Positions 8,599-16,700 of a stretch of 64,000 nucleotides of DNA are shown here, piece by piece. The notes below the pieces were generated by a model. The model ran no database searches, was not told the DNA's origin, and was given only the letters and a program-made list of their open reading frames with translations. How positions within the stretch are numbered: the stretch's first letter is position 1; every line of letters begins with the position of its first letter. Where the stretch lies: contig DATLXN010000001.1 in assembly GCA_035575715.1 (NCBI GenBank), positions 1 to 64,000 of the forward strand. Direction: 5' to 3'. The position numbers and the translations under genes are program-made. The stretch is from JACCSI01 sp035575715. Lineage in GTDB: Bacteria; Acidobacteriota; Vicinamibacteria; Vicinamibacterales; UBA2999.

Positions 8599-9474
8599 AT
8601 GCGATCAGTAGCGCTGACTCTCTTGATGGCGACTGTGACGGCGGTGTCAGTCGGCGCGCGCGGTCTGGACGAGGGCCAGCTGCCACTCCTCAAAGACAAC
8701 AATTTCACCTACGCGCATCATCACCTCAACGTCGCGAGTATTGTGGAGGCGAAGAAGTTCTGGGTCGACACGCTTGGCGGCACGCCAGTCAAGGCCGGTC
8801 CGCTCGAGATGGTCAAATTTCCGCATGTGATCATCGTCTTTACGCAACGCGCGCCGACTGGGGGATCAAAAGGCACGGTCGTCAATCATGTCGGCTTTGC
8901 CGTCCCGAGCGTGCGCATGATGATCGACAAGGTCAGAGCGGCGGGATATCCGATCGTGACGCGCGACGAGACGCCCGCCTCCATGGAGGTCAAGGACGAC
9001 ATGGCTTATGTCGCCGCGACCAAGCAGAACATCGCATACACGATGGTCGAAGGTACGAAGGTCGAGTTCGTCGAAGACCCGTCGCAGACCGTCCCGCTGA
9101 CCAATCATCACGTGCACTTTGCCACCGACAAGGTCGAGGCGATGAAGGAGTGGTACGTCAAGACGCTTGGTGCTAAGGGCGGGATGCGCGGGACCTTTCA
9201 GGCGGCCGATCTCCCGGGCGTCAACCTGACGTTCGGCGCCAGCACCGAACCCGTGGTCGGCACCCGCGGGCGCGCCATCGATCACATCGGGTTCGAAGTG
9301 AAGAATCTCGAGGCGTTCTGCAAGCAGCTCGAAGCGGCCGGCATCAAATTCGATCGCGCGTACAGCTACATTCCAGCGATTGGTTTCTCAATCGCGTTCT
9401 TCACCGACCCGTTTGGAACCTATATTGAATTGACGGAGGGGATGGACAACCCGAAGAACCCGGGCGCCCAGTAG
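8599..9474 (+). CDS. Exported protein with two VOC (glyoxalase-fold) domains
   Basis: The start at 8599 is chosen because GGAG at 8586-8589 sits at good spacing before it. An ATG at 8584 would remove that site and add five polar residues ahead of the signal peptide (RSVALTLLMATVTAVSVGARG). The mature protein holds two betaalphabetabetabeta modules: one starting AHHHLNVASIVEAKKFWVDTLGG and one starting NHHVHFATDKVEAMKEWYVKTLGA, each closing with strands containing potential metal ligands (EFVE; YIELTEG). VOC proteins include glyoxalases, dioxygenases and lactone isomerases. The substrate is unknown. Export is unusual for the fold. Proximity to glcDEF suggests, but does not show, a link to hydroxy-acid metabolism. 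Confidence 0.8.
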   Translation: MRSVALTLLMATVTAVSVGARGLDEGQLPLLKDNNFTYAHHHLNVASIVEAKKFWVDTLGGTPVKAGPLEMVKFPHVIIVFTQRAPTGGSKGTVVNHVGFAVPSVRMMIDKVRAAGYPIVTRDETPASMEVKDDMAYVAATKQNIAYTMVEGTKVEFVEDPSQTVPLTNHHVHFATDKVEAMKEWYVKTLGAKGGMRGTFQAADLPGVNLTFGASTEPVVGTRGRAIDHIGFEVKNLEAFCKQLEAAGIKFDRAYSYIPAIGFSIAFFTDPFGTYIELTEGMDNPKNPGAQ

Positions 9475-9482
9475 CGGGGCAA

Positions 9483-9511
9483 GGTCATGCACCCGTCCCG
9501 GGTGCATGACC
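9483..9511. terminator. Perfect 13-bp hairpin between convergent genes
   Basis: GGTCATGCACCCG, a 3-base loop, then the exact reverse complement. It begins 9 bases after the VOC gene stop and 34 bases before the end of the convergent NHL gene. There is no T-run on the + strand, so either it is a bidirectional RNA-stabilising or termination structure, or a palindromic repeat. The GCATGAC arms are followed by a degenerate CCTACCTG-type tandem run to 9544. Confidence 0.6.
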
Positions 9512-9544
9512 CCTACCTGCCTACCTGCGCACCCGCCTACCCGC

Positions 9545-10690
9545 CTACTTCCTGGTGTACTTCTGCAGCTTACGCGGACCGACTTCGGCGCCGTAGATAT
9601 TCCCAGCCGCATCGACCGCTACGCCTTCCGCCGCCAACGTCCCGCTGGTCAAATCCTTCTGCGGGTCCGGAATAAACGCGACGATCTTCCCGTCCTTCAA
9701 ACTGCCGACGCGAATGCCGCGGGTCCACTCGGTCCGAACCGCCTTGGTGCGGTCCGCCGGGTCACGCGTCACAGATCCGGATTCGGAGTCAGCCACATAT
9801 AACATGTCGCCGACGACGGCGACGCCGCTCGGCCGGCTGAAGGTGTGGAACTCGCGGATGAACTTGCCGTCGGTGGTCAGAATCTGAATGCGGTTGTTGC
9901 TGCGGTCACCGACCACCAGGTTACCCTGTGCGTCCAGCGCCAGCGCGTGGGGCTGAATGAATTCGCCGGGGCCCGTACCGCGCTTCCCGAACTCGCCGAG
10001 ATGTTTCCCGTCGCGATTGAAGCGGATGATCCGGTTGCTGGCCGTCGGCGCGTCGGAGTGTCCTTCGGCGACGAAAATGTCGCCGTTGGGCAGCACTTGA
10101 ATATCGTTGGGCGCAGTGAACGACGCCGGATCGTGCGGCTGGCCCGGCTGGTTGCCACCCGGCTTGCCGAGCGCCAACAACAACTTGCCGTCAGGGCTGA
10201 ACTTGTAGACCTGATTGCCGATCACCTTCGACGGCGGGGCCGGCATCGGCGCGTCGGCGGGCTGGCCCGGGGCACGGCGCGGCATATTGTCGCTGCCGTC
10301 GGTCACCCACACATTGCCCTCGCGGTCGACATGGATGCCGTGGGGAAACACGAACATGCCCTTGCCGAAGCTCGCCAGCAGCTTGCCCGACTGATCGAAC
10401 TTGAGGACAATGTCGTGCGGCGAGGGTTCGCCTTTCGCATCGACGCAGCGATTGGCGCCGCAACGTTCGGCGACCCAAATCGTTTTTCCGTCGGGAGCCA
10501 CGTCGACCGCGCTGGTCGATCCCCAGGTCCGGCCTTCCGGCATCTTGAAAAAGCCCTCGACGGTTTGATAGGGATTCGACGCGTCGTTGGTCGGCGCCAC
10601 CGCAGTCTGCGCCCACACCGTGGCGCTCGACAACGAGACGGCGCCAGCGAAAGCTGCGCCAAGAATGATGTTCAGTCGCACGCGTTCCAT
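9545..10690 (-). CDS. Exported NHL-repeat (six-bladed beta-propeller) protein
   Basis: 381 residues with a signal peptide (LNIILGAAFAGAVSLSSATVWAQ). Repeated NHL blades are visible as FPHGIHVDREGNVWVTDG, FTAPNDIQVLPNGDIFVAEG, FIQPHALALDAQGNLVVGDRSNNRIQI and RPSGVAVVGDMLYVADS. The blades resemble those of peptidyl-alpha-hydroxyglycine amidating lyase, a common annotation for this class, but catalytic function is not assured. A strong AAGGAG sits 5 bases before the ATG. It follows the DUF4390 gene on the same strand by 9 bases, and the ribosome site overlaps that gene's stop, so the two are probably cotranslated. Likely periplasmic or outer-membrane associated. Confidence 0.88.
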   Translation of the reverse strand: MERVRLNIILGAAFAGAVSLSSATVWAQTAVAPTNDASNPYQTVEGFFKMPEGRTWGSTSAVDVAPDGKTIWVAERCGANRCVDAKGEPSPHDIVLKFDQSGKLLASFGKGMFVFPHGIHVDREGNVWVTDGSDNMPRRAPGQPADAPMPAPPSKVIGNQVYKFSPDGKLLLALGKPGGNQPGQPHDPASFTAPNDIQVLPNGDIFVAEGHSDAPTASNRIIRFNRDGKHLGEFGKRGTGPGEFIQPHALALDAQGNLVVGDRSNNRIQILTTDGKFIREFHTFSRPSGVAVVGDMLYVADSESGSVTRDPADRTKAVRTEWTRGIRVGSLKDGKIVAFIPDPQKDLTSGTLAAEGVAVDAAGNIYGAEVGPRKLQKYTRK

Positions 10691-10699
10691 CGGAACTCC

Positions 10700-11263
10700 T
10701 TAAGGGATGAAAGTGAACTTGGTCTGGCCTGAGCGCACGCTGCCCCACGGCCAGAGGTAGGCGGCATTGCGCGGCCGCACTTCGGCGCGCACACGCACGT
10801 AATACTCGCGATTGGGTTCGAGGCTGACCGTCCGAAACAGCGGTAGCCGCTCGATGGTGGTCACCAGTTGACGCACTTCGGCGTCACTCTCGGTGACCTG
10901 CGCTTCTTCGACGCGGCCGTCGAGCGTGCGCACCACGGTATGTCGTCTGGTTAAATTGTCGTACTGAACGGCGGTGCTCACCACCGCCGACGCGATCGTG
11001 CGATCAATCCAGGCCGGCACTTCCGTGCGCAAATCGACACTATACGTAAAGGTGGTTCGTAACCCGCTGCGAATCGCCGCCCGCACGTCGTCGGTGAACC
11101 CGTCGGCCATCTCGAACGAGATCAACACCGCACCGTCACGGACCAGCGGGATGATGCGCAGGCCGTCGGCAGCCGACAACGAGACGGTGGACACCAGCAG
11201 GGCAAGCACGACAGTAAGGCGCAGCGCCTGTGGCGCGCGGCCATAGAACCTGGCGATTTTCAC
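10700..11263 (-). CDS. DUF4390-like exported protein
   Basis: I take the GTG at 11263 as start, since it places a basic N-region and hydrophobic core (LRLTVVLALLVSTVSLSAADG) at the front. Longer versions from 11341 would run into the leader of the divergent gene. The mature part (RDGAVLISFEMADGFTDDVRAAIRSG, TYSVDLRTEVPAWIDRTI, paired with DAEVRQLVTTIERLPLF) follows the DUF4390 pattern of alternating strands, a family often encoded beside two-component or cell-envelope genes and of unknown function. It ends with a WPWGSV segment typical of these proteins. First gene of a two-gene unit with the NHL protein. Confidence 0.6.
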   Translation of the reverse strand: MKIARFYGRAPQALRLTVVLALLVSTVSLSAADGLRIIPLVRDGAVLISFEMADGFTDDVRAAIRSGLRTTFTYSVDLRTEVPAWIDRTIASAVVSTAVQYDNLTRRHTVVRTLDGRVEEAQVTESDAEVRQLVTTIERLPLFRTVSLEPNREYYVRVRAEVRPRNAAYLWPWGSVRSGQTKFTFIP

Positions 11264-11361
11264 AACAATTCGCTCGCACTCTACCACAGTGGCGGCGGCT
11301 GGCCCGCTCAGGAGCGCTGGTTTTGCGATGCTATGATGCAAGACTCAACCGTAGCCATTCC

Positions 11362-12420
11362 ATGCCCGGCTTCAAGAAAGTTACCGCTCTAGCGCTGCTG
11401 GCGCTGGTCGCGCTGCAGAGCGGCGCGAGCGCGCAGAACCTCGCGTTTTCGCTGTTCGAGCGATACGTCGAGCCGCTACGCGTCCAAGCCGGAATCCCCG
11501 GAATCTCCGCCATCATCGTGCAAGACGGGCAGGTGGTCTGGGAGCGCGGGTTCGGTCATCGCGATGTTGACGCCGTCCTGCCCGCACTGCCGGACACGCC
11601 TTACCCGATCGCCGATCTGACGCAGGCGCTGAGCAGCACGCTCTTGCTGCAATGCGCCGAACGCGGCGATCTGTCTCTCGACGAGCCGATCGTGAAATGG
11701 GTGCCCGGCGCAGTCGACGCGGGGGCCTCTTTGCAACAGCTGATGGCACATGCCGCGCCCGGCGTGACCCGCGGCTACAAATACGACCCGTCCCGCTTTG
11801 CCTTACTGGGCGCCCCGATCGCCGCGTGCACCGAGCGGCCGTATGTCAAGGCGCTTGCCGTTGAGTTGCTCGATCGCCTGGTGATGAGCGACGCCATACC
11901 CGGGCGCGATATTCACAATGCGCCCGCCGAATTACGCCAGTTGTTCGATGCGGCGGTGATGGACCGTTACGCTCGGACGCTGACCCGGATGGCGACGCCC
12001 TATCGAGTCGACAAGCGCGGCCGCGCAACCCGCAGTGAATTACCGCCAGCCGCGTTCGACGCCGGTCACGGCTTGATCGCGAGCGCGCGCGACCTCGCTC
12101 AATTCGATCAGGCCCTTGACAGCAATCTTCTGCTCCGCGACTCAACGCAGCAAATTGCATGGACCAACGCTGCGGAGGCCGGTGTCGCTCTGCCGACCGG
12201 CCTCGGCTGGTTCGTCCAAAATTACGAGGGCGAACGGCTGGTCTGGCATTTCGGCTCTGCACCGGACGCCTATTCGTCGCTGATGCTGCGCATCCCGCGC
12301 CGACGTCTGACGTTGATCATGCTCGCCAACAGTGACGGGCTGACGGCACCGTTCTCGCTGGCCGACGGTGACGTCACGAGCTCCCTGTTTGCACGCACCT
12401 TCCTCCGACTCTTTCTGTAG
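11362..12420 (+). CDS. Beta-lactamase-family protein lacking the catalytic S-x-x-K (predicted pseudoenzyme)
   Basis: Start at ATG 11362 gives a 352-residue protein with a signal peptide ending QSGASA. The fold of class C beta-lactamase/esterase relatives is clear: GIPGISAIIVQDGQVVWERG, LSLDEPIVKWVPG, GLGWFVQNYEGERLVWHFGS and LTLIMLANSDG. At the place of the catalytic S-x-x-K motif (usual form I-A-S-V-T-K) the sequence reads I-A-D-L-T-Q, so both serine and lysine are missing. The Y-x-N motif reads Y-D-P. The frame is otherwise intact, suggesting a retained noncatalytic role such as binding peptidoglycan or a peptide. The start lies 20 bases beyond the most upstream reading of the divergent DUF4390 gene. 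Its 3' end overlaps the next gene by 53 bases. Confidence 0.8.
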   Translation: MPGFKKVTALALLALVALQSGASAQNLAFSLFERYVEPLRVQAGIPGISAIIVQDGQVVWERGFGHRDVDAVLPALPDTPYPIADLTQALSSTLLLQCAERGDLSLDEPIVKWVPGAVDAGASLQQLMAHAAPGVTRGYKYDPSRFALLGAPIAACTERPYVKALAVELLDRLVMSDAIPGRDIHNAPAELRQLFDAAVMDRYARTLTRMATPYRVDKRGRATRSELPPAAFDAGHGLIASARDLAQFDQALDSNLLLRDSTQQIAWTNAAEAGVALPTGLGWFVQNYEGERLVWHFGSAPDAYSSLMLRIPRRRLTLIMLANSDGLTAPFSLADGDVTSSLFARTFLRLFL

Positions 12421-13012
12421 CCGCCGCGCGCTGGCGCTGGGCCTCGTCATGCTGATGGCGGTTGCCGACACAGCCTCTGCCGACTGGTTCATCACCCCGT
12501 TTGCCGGGCTCAAATTCGCCGGATCGACGCAGCTCGTCGATCTCGAGATCGGCGGCGCCCGGAATAAGAAATTCACATTCGGCGCGGCCGCGACACGGTT
12601 GGGCGACGGATTATTCGGCGTCGAAGCCGAAGTCGCCTACGTGCCACGTTTTTTTGAACGGTCGAGCGGCAGTCTGATCGCGCGGAGTCACGTCTTGACG
12701 GTGATGGGCAACCTGGTGATCTCGGCACCACGGGAGCTCACCGGTGATTCACTCCGACCGTTCATCAGTGGCGGTGGCGGCGTGATGCATACCGGGATTG
12801 ACGATGTGGTGAACGTGTTTGGCGTGGATAACAAGCAATTCGCGATTAACATTGGTGGCGGGGCGACCGGTCGGCTGAGCGATGTCTCCGCGGTCCGGTT
12901 CGATCTGCGCTATTTCAACAGCATCAGTAACGGCGATGAGTCGAATATCGGATTCGGCTCGACCAGCCTGCGCTTCTGGCGGGCCGCCGTCGGCATCACG
13001 TTGCGGTATTGA
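12368..13012 (+). CDS. Outer-membrane beta-barrel protein
   Basis: 214 residues starting at a GTG inside the previous gene. This start includes a basic segment and hydrophobic core (SRRALALGLVMLMAVADTASA) forming a signal peptide, whereas later ATGs would cut it. The mature chain alternates polar and hydrophobic residues and has strand pairs such as FITPFAGLKFAG, FGVEAEVAYVPRFF, LRPFISGGGGVMH and VRFDLRYFNSI. It ends in an aromatic-terminated strand (FWRAAVGITLRY), the usual outer-membrane assembly signal. It resembles OmpA-like/opacity-type eight-stranded barrels of about 170 residues. Function unknown. The overlap of 53 bases with the pseudoenzyme gene implies coupled expression. Confidence 0.75.
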   Translation: MTSRAPCLHAPSSDSFCSRRALALGLVMLMAVADTASADWFITPFAGLKFAGSTQLVDLEIGGARNKKFTFGAAATRLGDGLFGVEAEVAYVPRFFERSSGSLIARSHVLTVMGNLVISAPRELTGDSLRPFISGGGGVMHTGIDDVVNVFGVDNKQFAINIGGGATGRLSDVSAVRFDLRYFNSISNGDESNIGFGSTSLRFWRAAVGITLRY

Positions 13013-13015
13013 TTC

Positions 13016-13510
13016 ATGGCCCCATCACGCACGCGAACCTACACCTGGGACGATCCGCGCGTCGGCCCCGAGATCATGCGCACGATGTCGGGGCTGGAGG
13101 TGCTGCGCGGGATCATTGCCGGCACCTTGCCGGCGCCGCCGATGGGCCGGCTGATGGACATTCGCTTGATCGAAGTCGAACGCGGCCGTGCGGTGTTCGA
13201 AACCACGCCAGCGGAGTTCCATTACAACCCGCTTGGATCGGTGCACGGCGGGATGGCTGCAACGCTGCTCGATTCAGCGATGGGCTGCTGCGTCCACTCA
13301 ACGCTCGATGCCGGCGATCGCTACACGACGCTCGAGATCAAAGTGAACTACTTGAAAGCGGTAACGGTCGACACCGGCCGGGTGCTCGCCATCGCGACGC
13401 TGGTCCACAGCGGCCGGACGACCGCCCTTGCCGAGGCGCGCGTCGTCGACGCCGGCGGCACGGTTTACGCCCACGCGACGTCGACCTGTTTGATCAAACG
13501 CGCTCAGTAA
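13016..13510 (+). CDS. PaaI-type hotdog-fold thioesterase
   Basis: 164 residues with the 4HBT/PaaI signature: FHYNPLGSVHGGMAATLLDSAMG (His-Gly-Gly followed by the Asp of the active site), YTTLEIKVNYLKAV, and the closing strand AHATSTCLI. These enzymes hydrolyse acyl-CoA thioesters, often aromatic or medium-chain. The ATG is 3 bases after the beta-barrel gene stop. The gene ends overlapping the convergent dioxygenase gene by 17 bases. Substrate not determinable from sequence, but the adjacent ring-cleaving dioxygenase fits aromatic-compound metabolism. Confidence 0.9.
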   Translation: MAPSRTRTYTWDDPRVGPEIMRTMSGLEVLRGIIAGTLPAPPMGRLMDIRLIEVERGRAVFETTPAEFHYNPLGSVHGGMAATLLDSAMGCCVHSTLDAGDRYTTLEIKVNYLKAVTVDTGRVLAIATLVHSGRTTALAEARVVDAGGTVYAHATSTCLIKRAQ

Positions 13511-14447
13511 GCGTCGGGTGCTTCAAGACTGGCAACACGCGCTCGATCGCCGCACGCTGTCGCTCCAGAAACGGCGGGAGCACCAGCGACTCACCCAGGT
13601 GGGCCGGATCTTCGTCGACCGCGAAGCCCGGACCGTCAGTCGCGATCTCGAAGAGGACCCCGCCTGGCTCCTTGAAGTAGACGGACTTGAACCAGAAACG
13701 ATCGATGACCGGCGTCGGACCCGCGCCGGCTGATTCCACATCGTCGCGCACGCGCAATTGATGCTGGTCATCGTCGACCCGCCATGCGAGGTGATGCACG
13801 CTGCCGACGCCCCACTCGCCACGGCGTTGGTCACGCATCTCGCGAATGTCGAGGACGCCGGCGGCGCTGGCGAAACCGTAGCGTGTCCAGCCGTTCTCGT
13901 CGCCGATGCGGGTAAAGCCAAGCGCGCCGGTGAGAAATTGCGCGGTCGCCGCGGCGTCGCGTTCCCAGGCCTGCGCACCGTAGAGTCCGCGGACCTGATG
14001 CTCGGCGGCGACGGGGCTGTCATCCCACGGCGTGAACTCCTGGCGAGCGTGGCGCGCTGCTTCGACAAGGGCGAGGCGCAGCCCGTGCGGATCGACAAGC
14101 GGTAGCACTCGGTCGCCAAATCGGGACTCGATCGCTGTTGGGGAGGCGCCGTAATTTTCCAGGCGAGCAGACCAGTAGCCAAGGCTGCCCGACGGCACCT
14201 CGAGGCTGACTTCCATAGCGCGCCCGTGGCCCTCGCGCGGTGGCGCCATCTGCGCCCACGGAAAAAAGGTCAGGTCGGTGCCGGGACGCCCTTCGGCGTC
14301 CGCGTAAAAGAGGTGATACGTGCCGGGATCGTCCTGATTGACGCTTTTCTTGACCAGCCGCATACCGAGGACGCCGGCATAAAAGTCGAGGTTCTCCTGC
14401 GCGGGCCCGGAGATGGCCGTGATGTGATGCAGACCGTTAACCGCCAT
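13494..14447 (-). CDS. Ring-cleaving (VOC-family) dioxygenase
   Basis: ATG at 14447 gives a 317-residue protein starting MAVNGLHHITAISG, the normal opening of this family. A TTG at 14507 would add 20 residues and overlap the regulator stop as TTGA, but has poorer character. Two VOC modules are present: GLHHITAISGPAQENLDFYAGVLGMRL with H as first metal ligand, and SVHHLAWRVDDDQHQL with KEPGGVLFEIATDGPGFAVDE providing His and Glu. Relatives are Fe/Mn-dependent extradiol-type dioxygenases (MhqO/LinE-like) acting on hydroquinones or catechols. It lies directly downstream of an XRE-cupin regulator, which probably controls it. Confidence 0.88.
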   Translation of the reverse strand: MAVNGLHHITAISGPAQENLDFYAGVLGMRLVKKSVNQDDPGTYHLFYADAEGRPGTDLTFFPWAQMAPPREGHGRAMEVSLEVPSGSLGYWSARLENYGASPTAIESRFGDRVLPLVDPHGLRLALVEAARHARQEFTPWDDSPVAAEHQVRGLYGAQAWERDAAATAQFLTGALGFTRIGDENGWTRYGFASAAGVLDIREMRDQRRGEWGVGSVHHLAWRVDDDQHQLRVRDDVESAGAGPTPVIDRFWFKSVYFKEPGGVLFEIATDGPGFAVDEDPAHLGESLVLPPFLERQRAAIERVLPVLKHPTLTERV

Positions 14448-14503
14448 CTTTCCATGATACCCAGCCGATCCCACAAACGGGTCGGTTCGGTCGCTACGAC
14501 GTT

Positions 14504-15091
14504 TCAATCGGTGGTGATGACGATGGCGCGGCAGATGCGGGCGCCGTTGCGCCGATAGCCGTGGGGGACGCTGGGGTCGAAGTAGATCGAGTCTTCAGTC
14601 TCGAGGACATGTTCGTCGTTGCCGATGTGAATGCTCAATGCGCCGGTCAACACATAGATGAACTCGCCGCCGCTGTGTTGGTGCATCCGCAGCTTGTCGG
14701 GCTGCACGACCGGAAAATCCGCGATATAGGCATTGGAGCGACGCTCCACCGCGGCGAAGTCGAGCGACTCGAACTGGAAGGCCGGCTCCCTGGCGTTTTG
14801 CTTATCCGGAAAGCGCAACCGCTCTTTGCGCCGCACGATGCCGACGACCAGCTTATCGCGCGCGCCGAGGAAGAAAAAGTCGAGGCCAACGCCGAACACG
14901 AGCGCGATCCGGAGCAACGTCGGCAAGGTCGGAAACAACCGGCCCCGCTCGATCTTCGACAACATCGCAGGCGACAGCGCGGTGTGTTTGCCGAGCTCAA
15001 CGAGCCCCATTTTCTTCTTCAGTCTCAGCGCGCGAAGCTTGGCGCCGATCGCGTAAGCTTCGAGTCCTTCCTTCAGCGTTGGCGTCAGCAT
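14504..15091 (-). CDS. XRE-family transcriptional regulator with C-terminal cupin
   Basis: 195 residues. N-terminal helix-turn-helix (about residues 14-70): IGAKLRALRLKKKMGLVELG, KHTALSPAMLSKIERGRLFP. C-terminal cupin barrel (about 115-190): VQPDKLRMHQHSGGEFIYVL and the SIHIGNDEHVLETEDSIYFDPSVPHGYR strand set, with His/Glu residues able to bind a metal or small molecule. Such proteins repress or activate neighbouring metabolic genes in response to ligand. It is transcribed toward the dioxygenase gene and divergently from the photolyase. The 149-base gap between those genes probably contains its operator. Confidence 0.92.
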   Translation of the reverse strand: MLTPTLKEGLEAYAIGAKLRALRLKKKMGLVELGKHTALSPAMLSKIERGRLFPTLPTLLRIALVFGVGLDFFFLGARDKLVVGIVRRKERLRFPDKQNAREPAFQFESLDFAAVERRSNAYIADFPVVQPDKLRMHQHSGGEFIYVLTGALSIHIGNDEHVLETEDSIYFDPSVPHGYRRNGARICRAIVITTD

Positions 15092-15240
15092 CGGACAACC
15101 CCTTTAACCACCAGTTACAAAATACGCGCGCTTCGTCGCGTCAGTCACATGACCGTGCCACTGACTGCATTTTACTTGTGGTTCAAACACTTTTCGTTCA
15201 AGTTTAATGGGTGACGCGCGAGCGCGCTCACCTTAGTTCG
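15092..15240. promoter_or_regulatory. Divergent promoter region, XRE-cupin regulator / photolyase
   Basis: This 149-base gap is more AT-rich than its surroundings. It contains the imperfect palindrome GTCAGT-N14-ACTGAC around 15149-15174 and two GTTCAA direct copies near 15181-15200. The dyad is a candidate operator for the adjacent autoregulated XRE protein. No certain -35/-10 pair was assigned. Confidence 0.35.
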
Positions 15241-16617
15241 ATGCAGCCAATATCGATCGCTCGCCTTTCACAGGATCCCCGCGTCACCGTGCGCCGGCGC
15301 GGGGATCCCGACGTCGAAGGCGACGCGGTCATCTACTGGATGCAGCGCGCGCAACGCGCGGTCGATAACCCGGCACTCGATACGGCGATTGCGCTGGGCA
15401 ACGCGCTCAACCGGCCAGTCGTCGTGTTCTTCGGGCTCAATCCATTCGTCGAGCGGGCCAATCTGCGGCACTACCAGTTTCTCGCCGATGGCCTGCGCGA
15501 TCTCGCGTCTGGTCTGCGTCAGCGGCGGGTCGGCTTCGTGCTGCGACGCTATCCCGAGCATCGGCTACTCCCGTTCCTCACCGAAATCCGCCCGGCCATC
15601 GTCGTCGGTGATGAAAATCCGTTGCGCCAGATGGCGCAGTGGCGGGAAAGAATCGCCGAGGACATTGGTGTGCCGTTCTGGACGGTGGACGCCGACGTCG
15701 TGGTACCGACGCGCAGCCTCGAGAAGGAGCAGTACGCAGCGCGCACGATTCGGCCACGCATTCATCGGCTGTTGCCAGAGTTCCTGGTGCCCGGGCCGGA
15801 GGCGGCGGCACAGGTTCAGTGGCAGACGCGACCCTCGATTCGCACCACCAATCTGCACGGCATTCTGGACGGCCTGTGCATTGATGCGACGGTCAGCCCG
15901 GCGCGCGGTTTTTGCGGCGGCACCACCGCGGGACGGGCGCGGCTACGGACCTTTGTTGGCGACCATCTCAACGACTACGACACGGCACGCAATCAACCCG
16001 ATCGAGACGGCACCAGCCAACTGTCACCGTATCTGCATTTCGGTCACTTAGGGCCCCGCGAAGTCGCGTTGGCGATCCAGGCATCAGGCGCTGACCAGGC
16101 GTCGATCACCGCGTTCATCGAACAGCTGATCGTGCGTCGCGAGCTGGCTGTGAATTTTGTTCACTTCAACGACGCCTACGATCGCCTCGATGGCTGTGAG
16201 CGATGGGCGCGCCAGACCTTACGGCAGCATCAATTCGATGCGCGTCCGCACCGTTACACCAGCGACGAGTTCGAGGCCGGCGCGACACATGACGCGCTGT
16301 GGAACGCAGCGCAGGCGCAAATGGTCAACGCCGGGTGGATGCACGGCTACGTGCGGATGTACTGGGCGAAGAAACTCCTGGAATGGAGCGGCAGCGCGGA
16401 AGAAGCGTTTGCGACTGCCGTCGAACTCAATGATCGCTACCAACTCGACGGCCGCGACCCCAATGGCTATACCAACATCGCCTGGGCGATCGGTGGCAAA
16501 CACGATCGCCCGTGGCCACCCCGCCCGGTCTACGGCACGATCCGGTCGATGTCAGCCGCTAGTACCAGCCGCAAATTCAACGCGGCTGCTTATATTGCGC
16601 AACACGGTAGACGGTAG
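15241..16617 (+). CDS. phr: Class II deoxyribodipyrimidine photolyase
   Basis: 458 residues from ATG 15241; an in-frame start 30 bases upstream adds nothing family-like. Class II hallmarks: DAVIYWMQRAQRAVDNPAL near the N-terminus (photolyase alpha/beta domain), the helical FAD-binding domain with LSPYLHFGHLGPREVAL, ELIVRRELAVNFVHF-type helix, and GWMHGYVRMYWAKKLLEWS with NGYTNIAWAIGGKHDRPW. The enzyme repairs UV-induced cyclobutane pyrimidine dimers in DNA using reduced FAD and blue light. A strong hairpin (arms GGATCCCCGCG at 15273-15283 and its complement at 15298-15308) lies just inside the coding region. The stop is immediately followed by a heptad repeat. Confidence 0.95.
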   Translation: MQPISIARLSQDPRVTVRRRGDPDVEGDAVIYWMQRAQRAVDNPALDTAIALGNALNRPVVVFFGLNPFVERANLRHYQFLADGLRDLASGLRQRRVGFVLRRYPEHRLLPFLTEIRPAIVVGDENPLRQMAQWRERIAEDIGVPFWTVDADVVVPTRSLEKEQYAARTIRPRIHRLLPEFLVPGPEAAAQVQWQTRPSIRTTNLHGILDGLCIDATVSPARGFCGGTTAGRARLRTFVGDHLNDYDTARNQPDRDGTSQLSPYLHFGHLGPREVALAIQASGADQASITAFIEQLIVRRELAVNFVHFNDAYDRLDGCERWARQTLRQHQFDARPHRYTSDEFEAGATHDALWNAAQAQMVNAGWMHGYVRMYWAKKLLEWSGSAEEAFATAVELNDRYQLDGRDPNGYTNIAWAIGGKHDRPWPPRPVYGTIRSMSAASTSRKFNAAAYIAQHGRR

Positions 16618-16700
16618 CCGGTCGCCGGTCGCCGGTCGCCGATCGCCGATCGTCGGGCGTCGGGCGTCGGGCGTCGGGCGTCGGGCGTCGGGCGTCAGAC
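16617..16700. repeat. Twelve tandem heptamers filling the gap between convergent genes
   Basis: Exactly 84 bases divide into seven-base units: GCCGGTC x3, GCCGATC x2, GTCGGGC x6 and a final GTCAGAC. The array begins at the last base of the photolyase stop and its last unit contains the stop codon of the convergent sulfite-oxidase gene. Similar period-7 arrays with other units occur elsewhere in the window. Confidence 0.9.

Noticed and set aside
16617..16700. Possible CRISPR array in the heptamer runs
   Set aside because: Units are 7 bases and contiguous, with no 25-40 base repeat and no spacers; no cas gene in the window.
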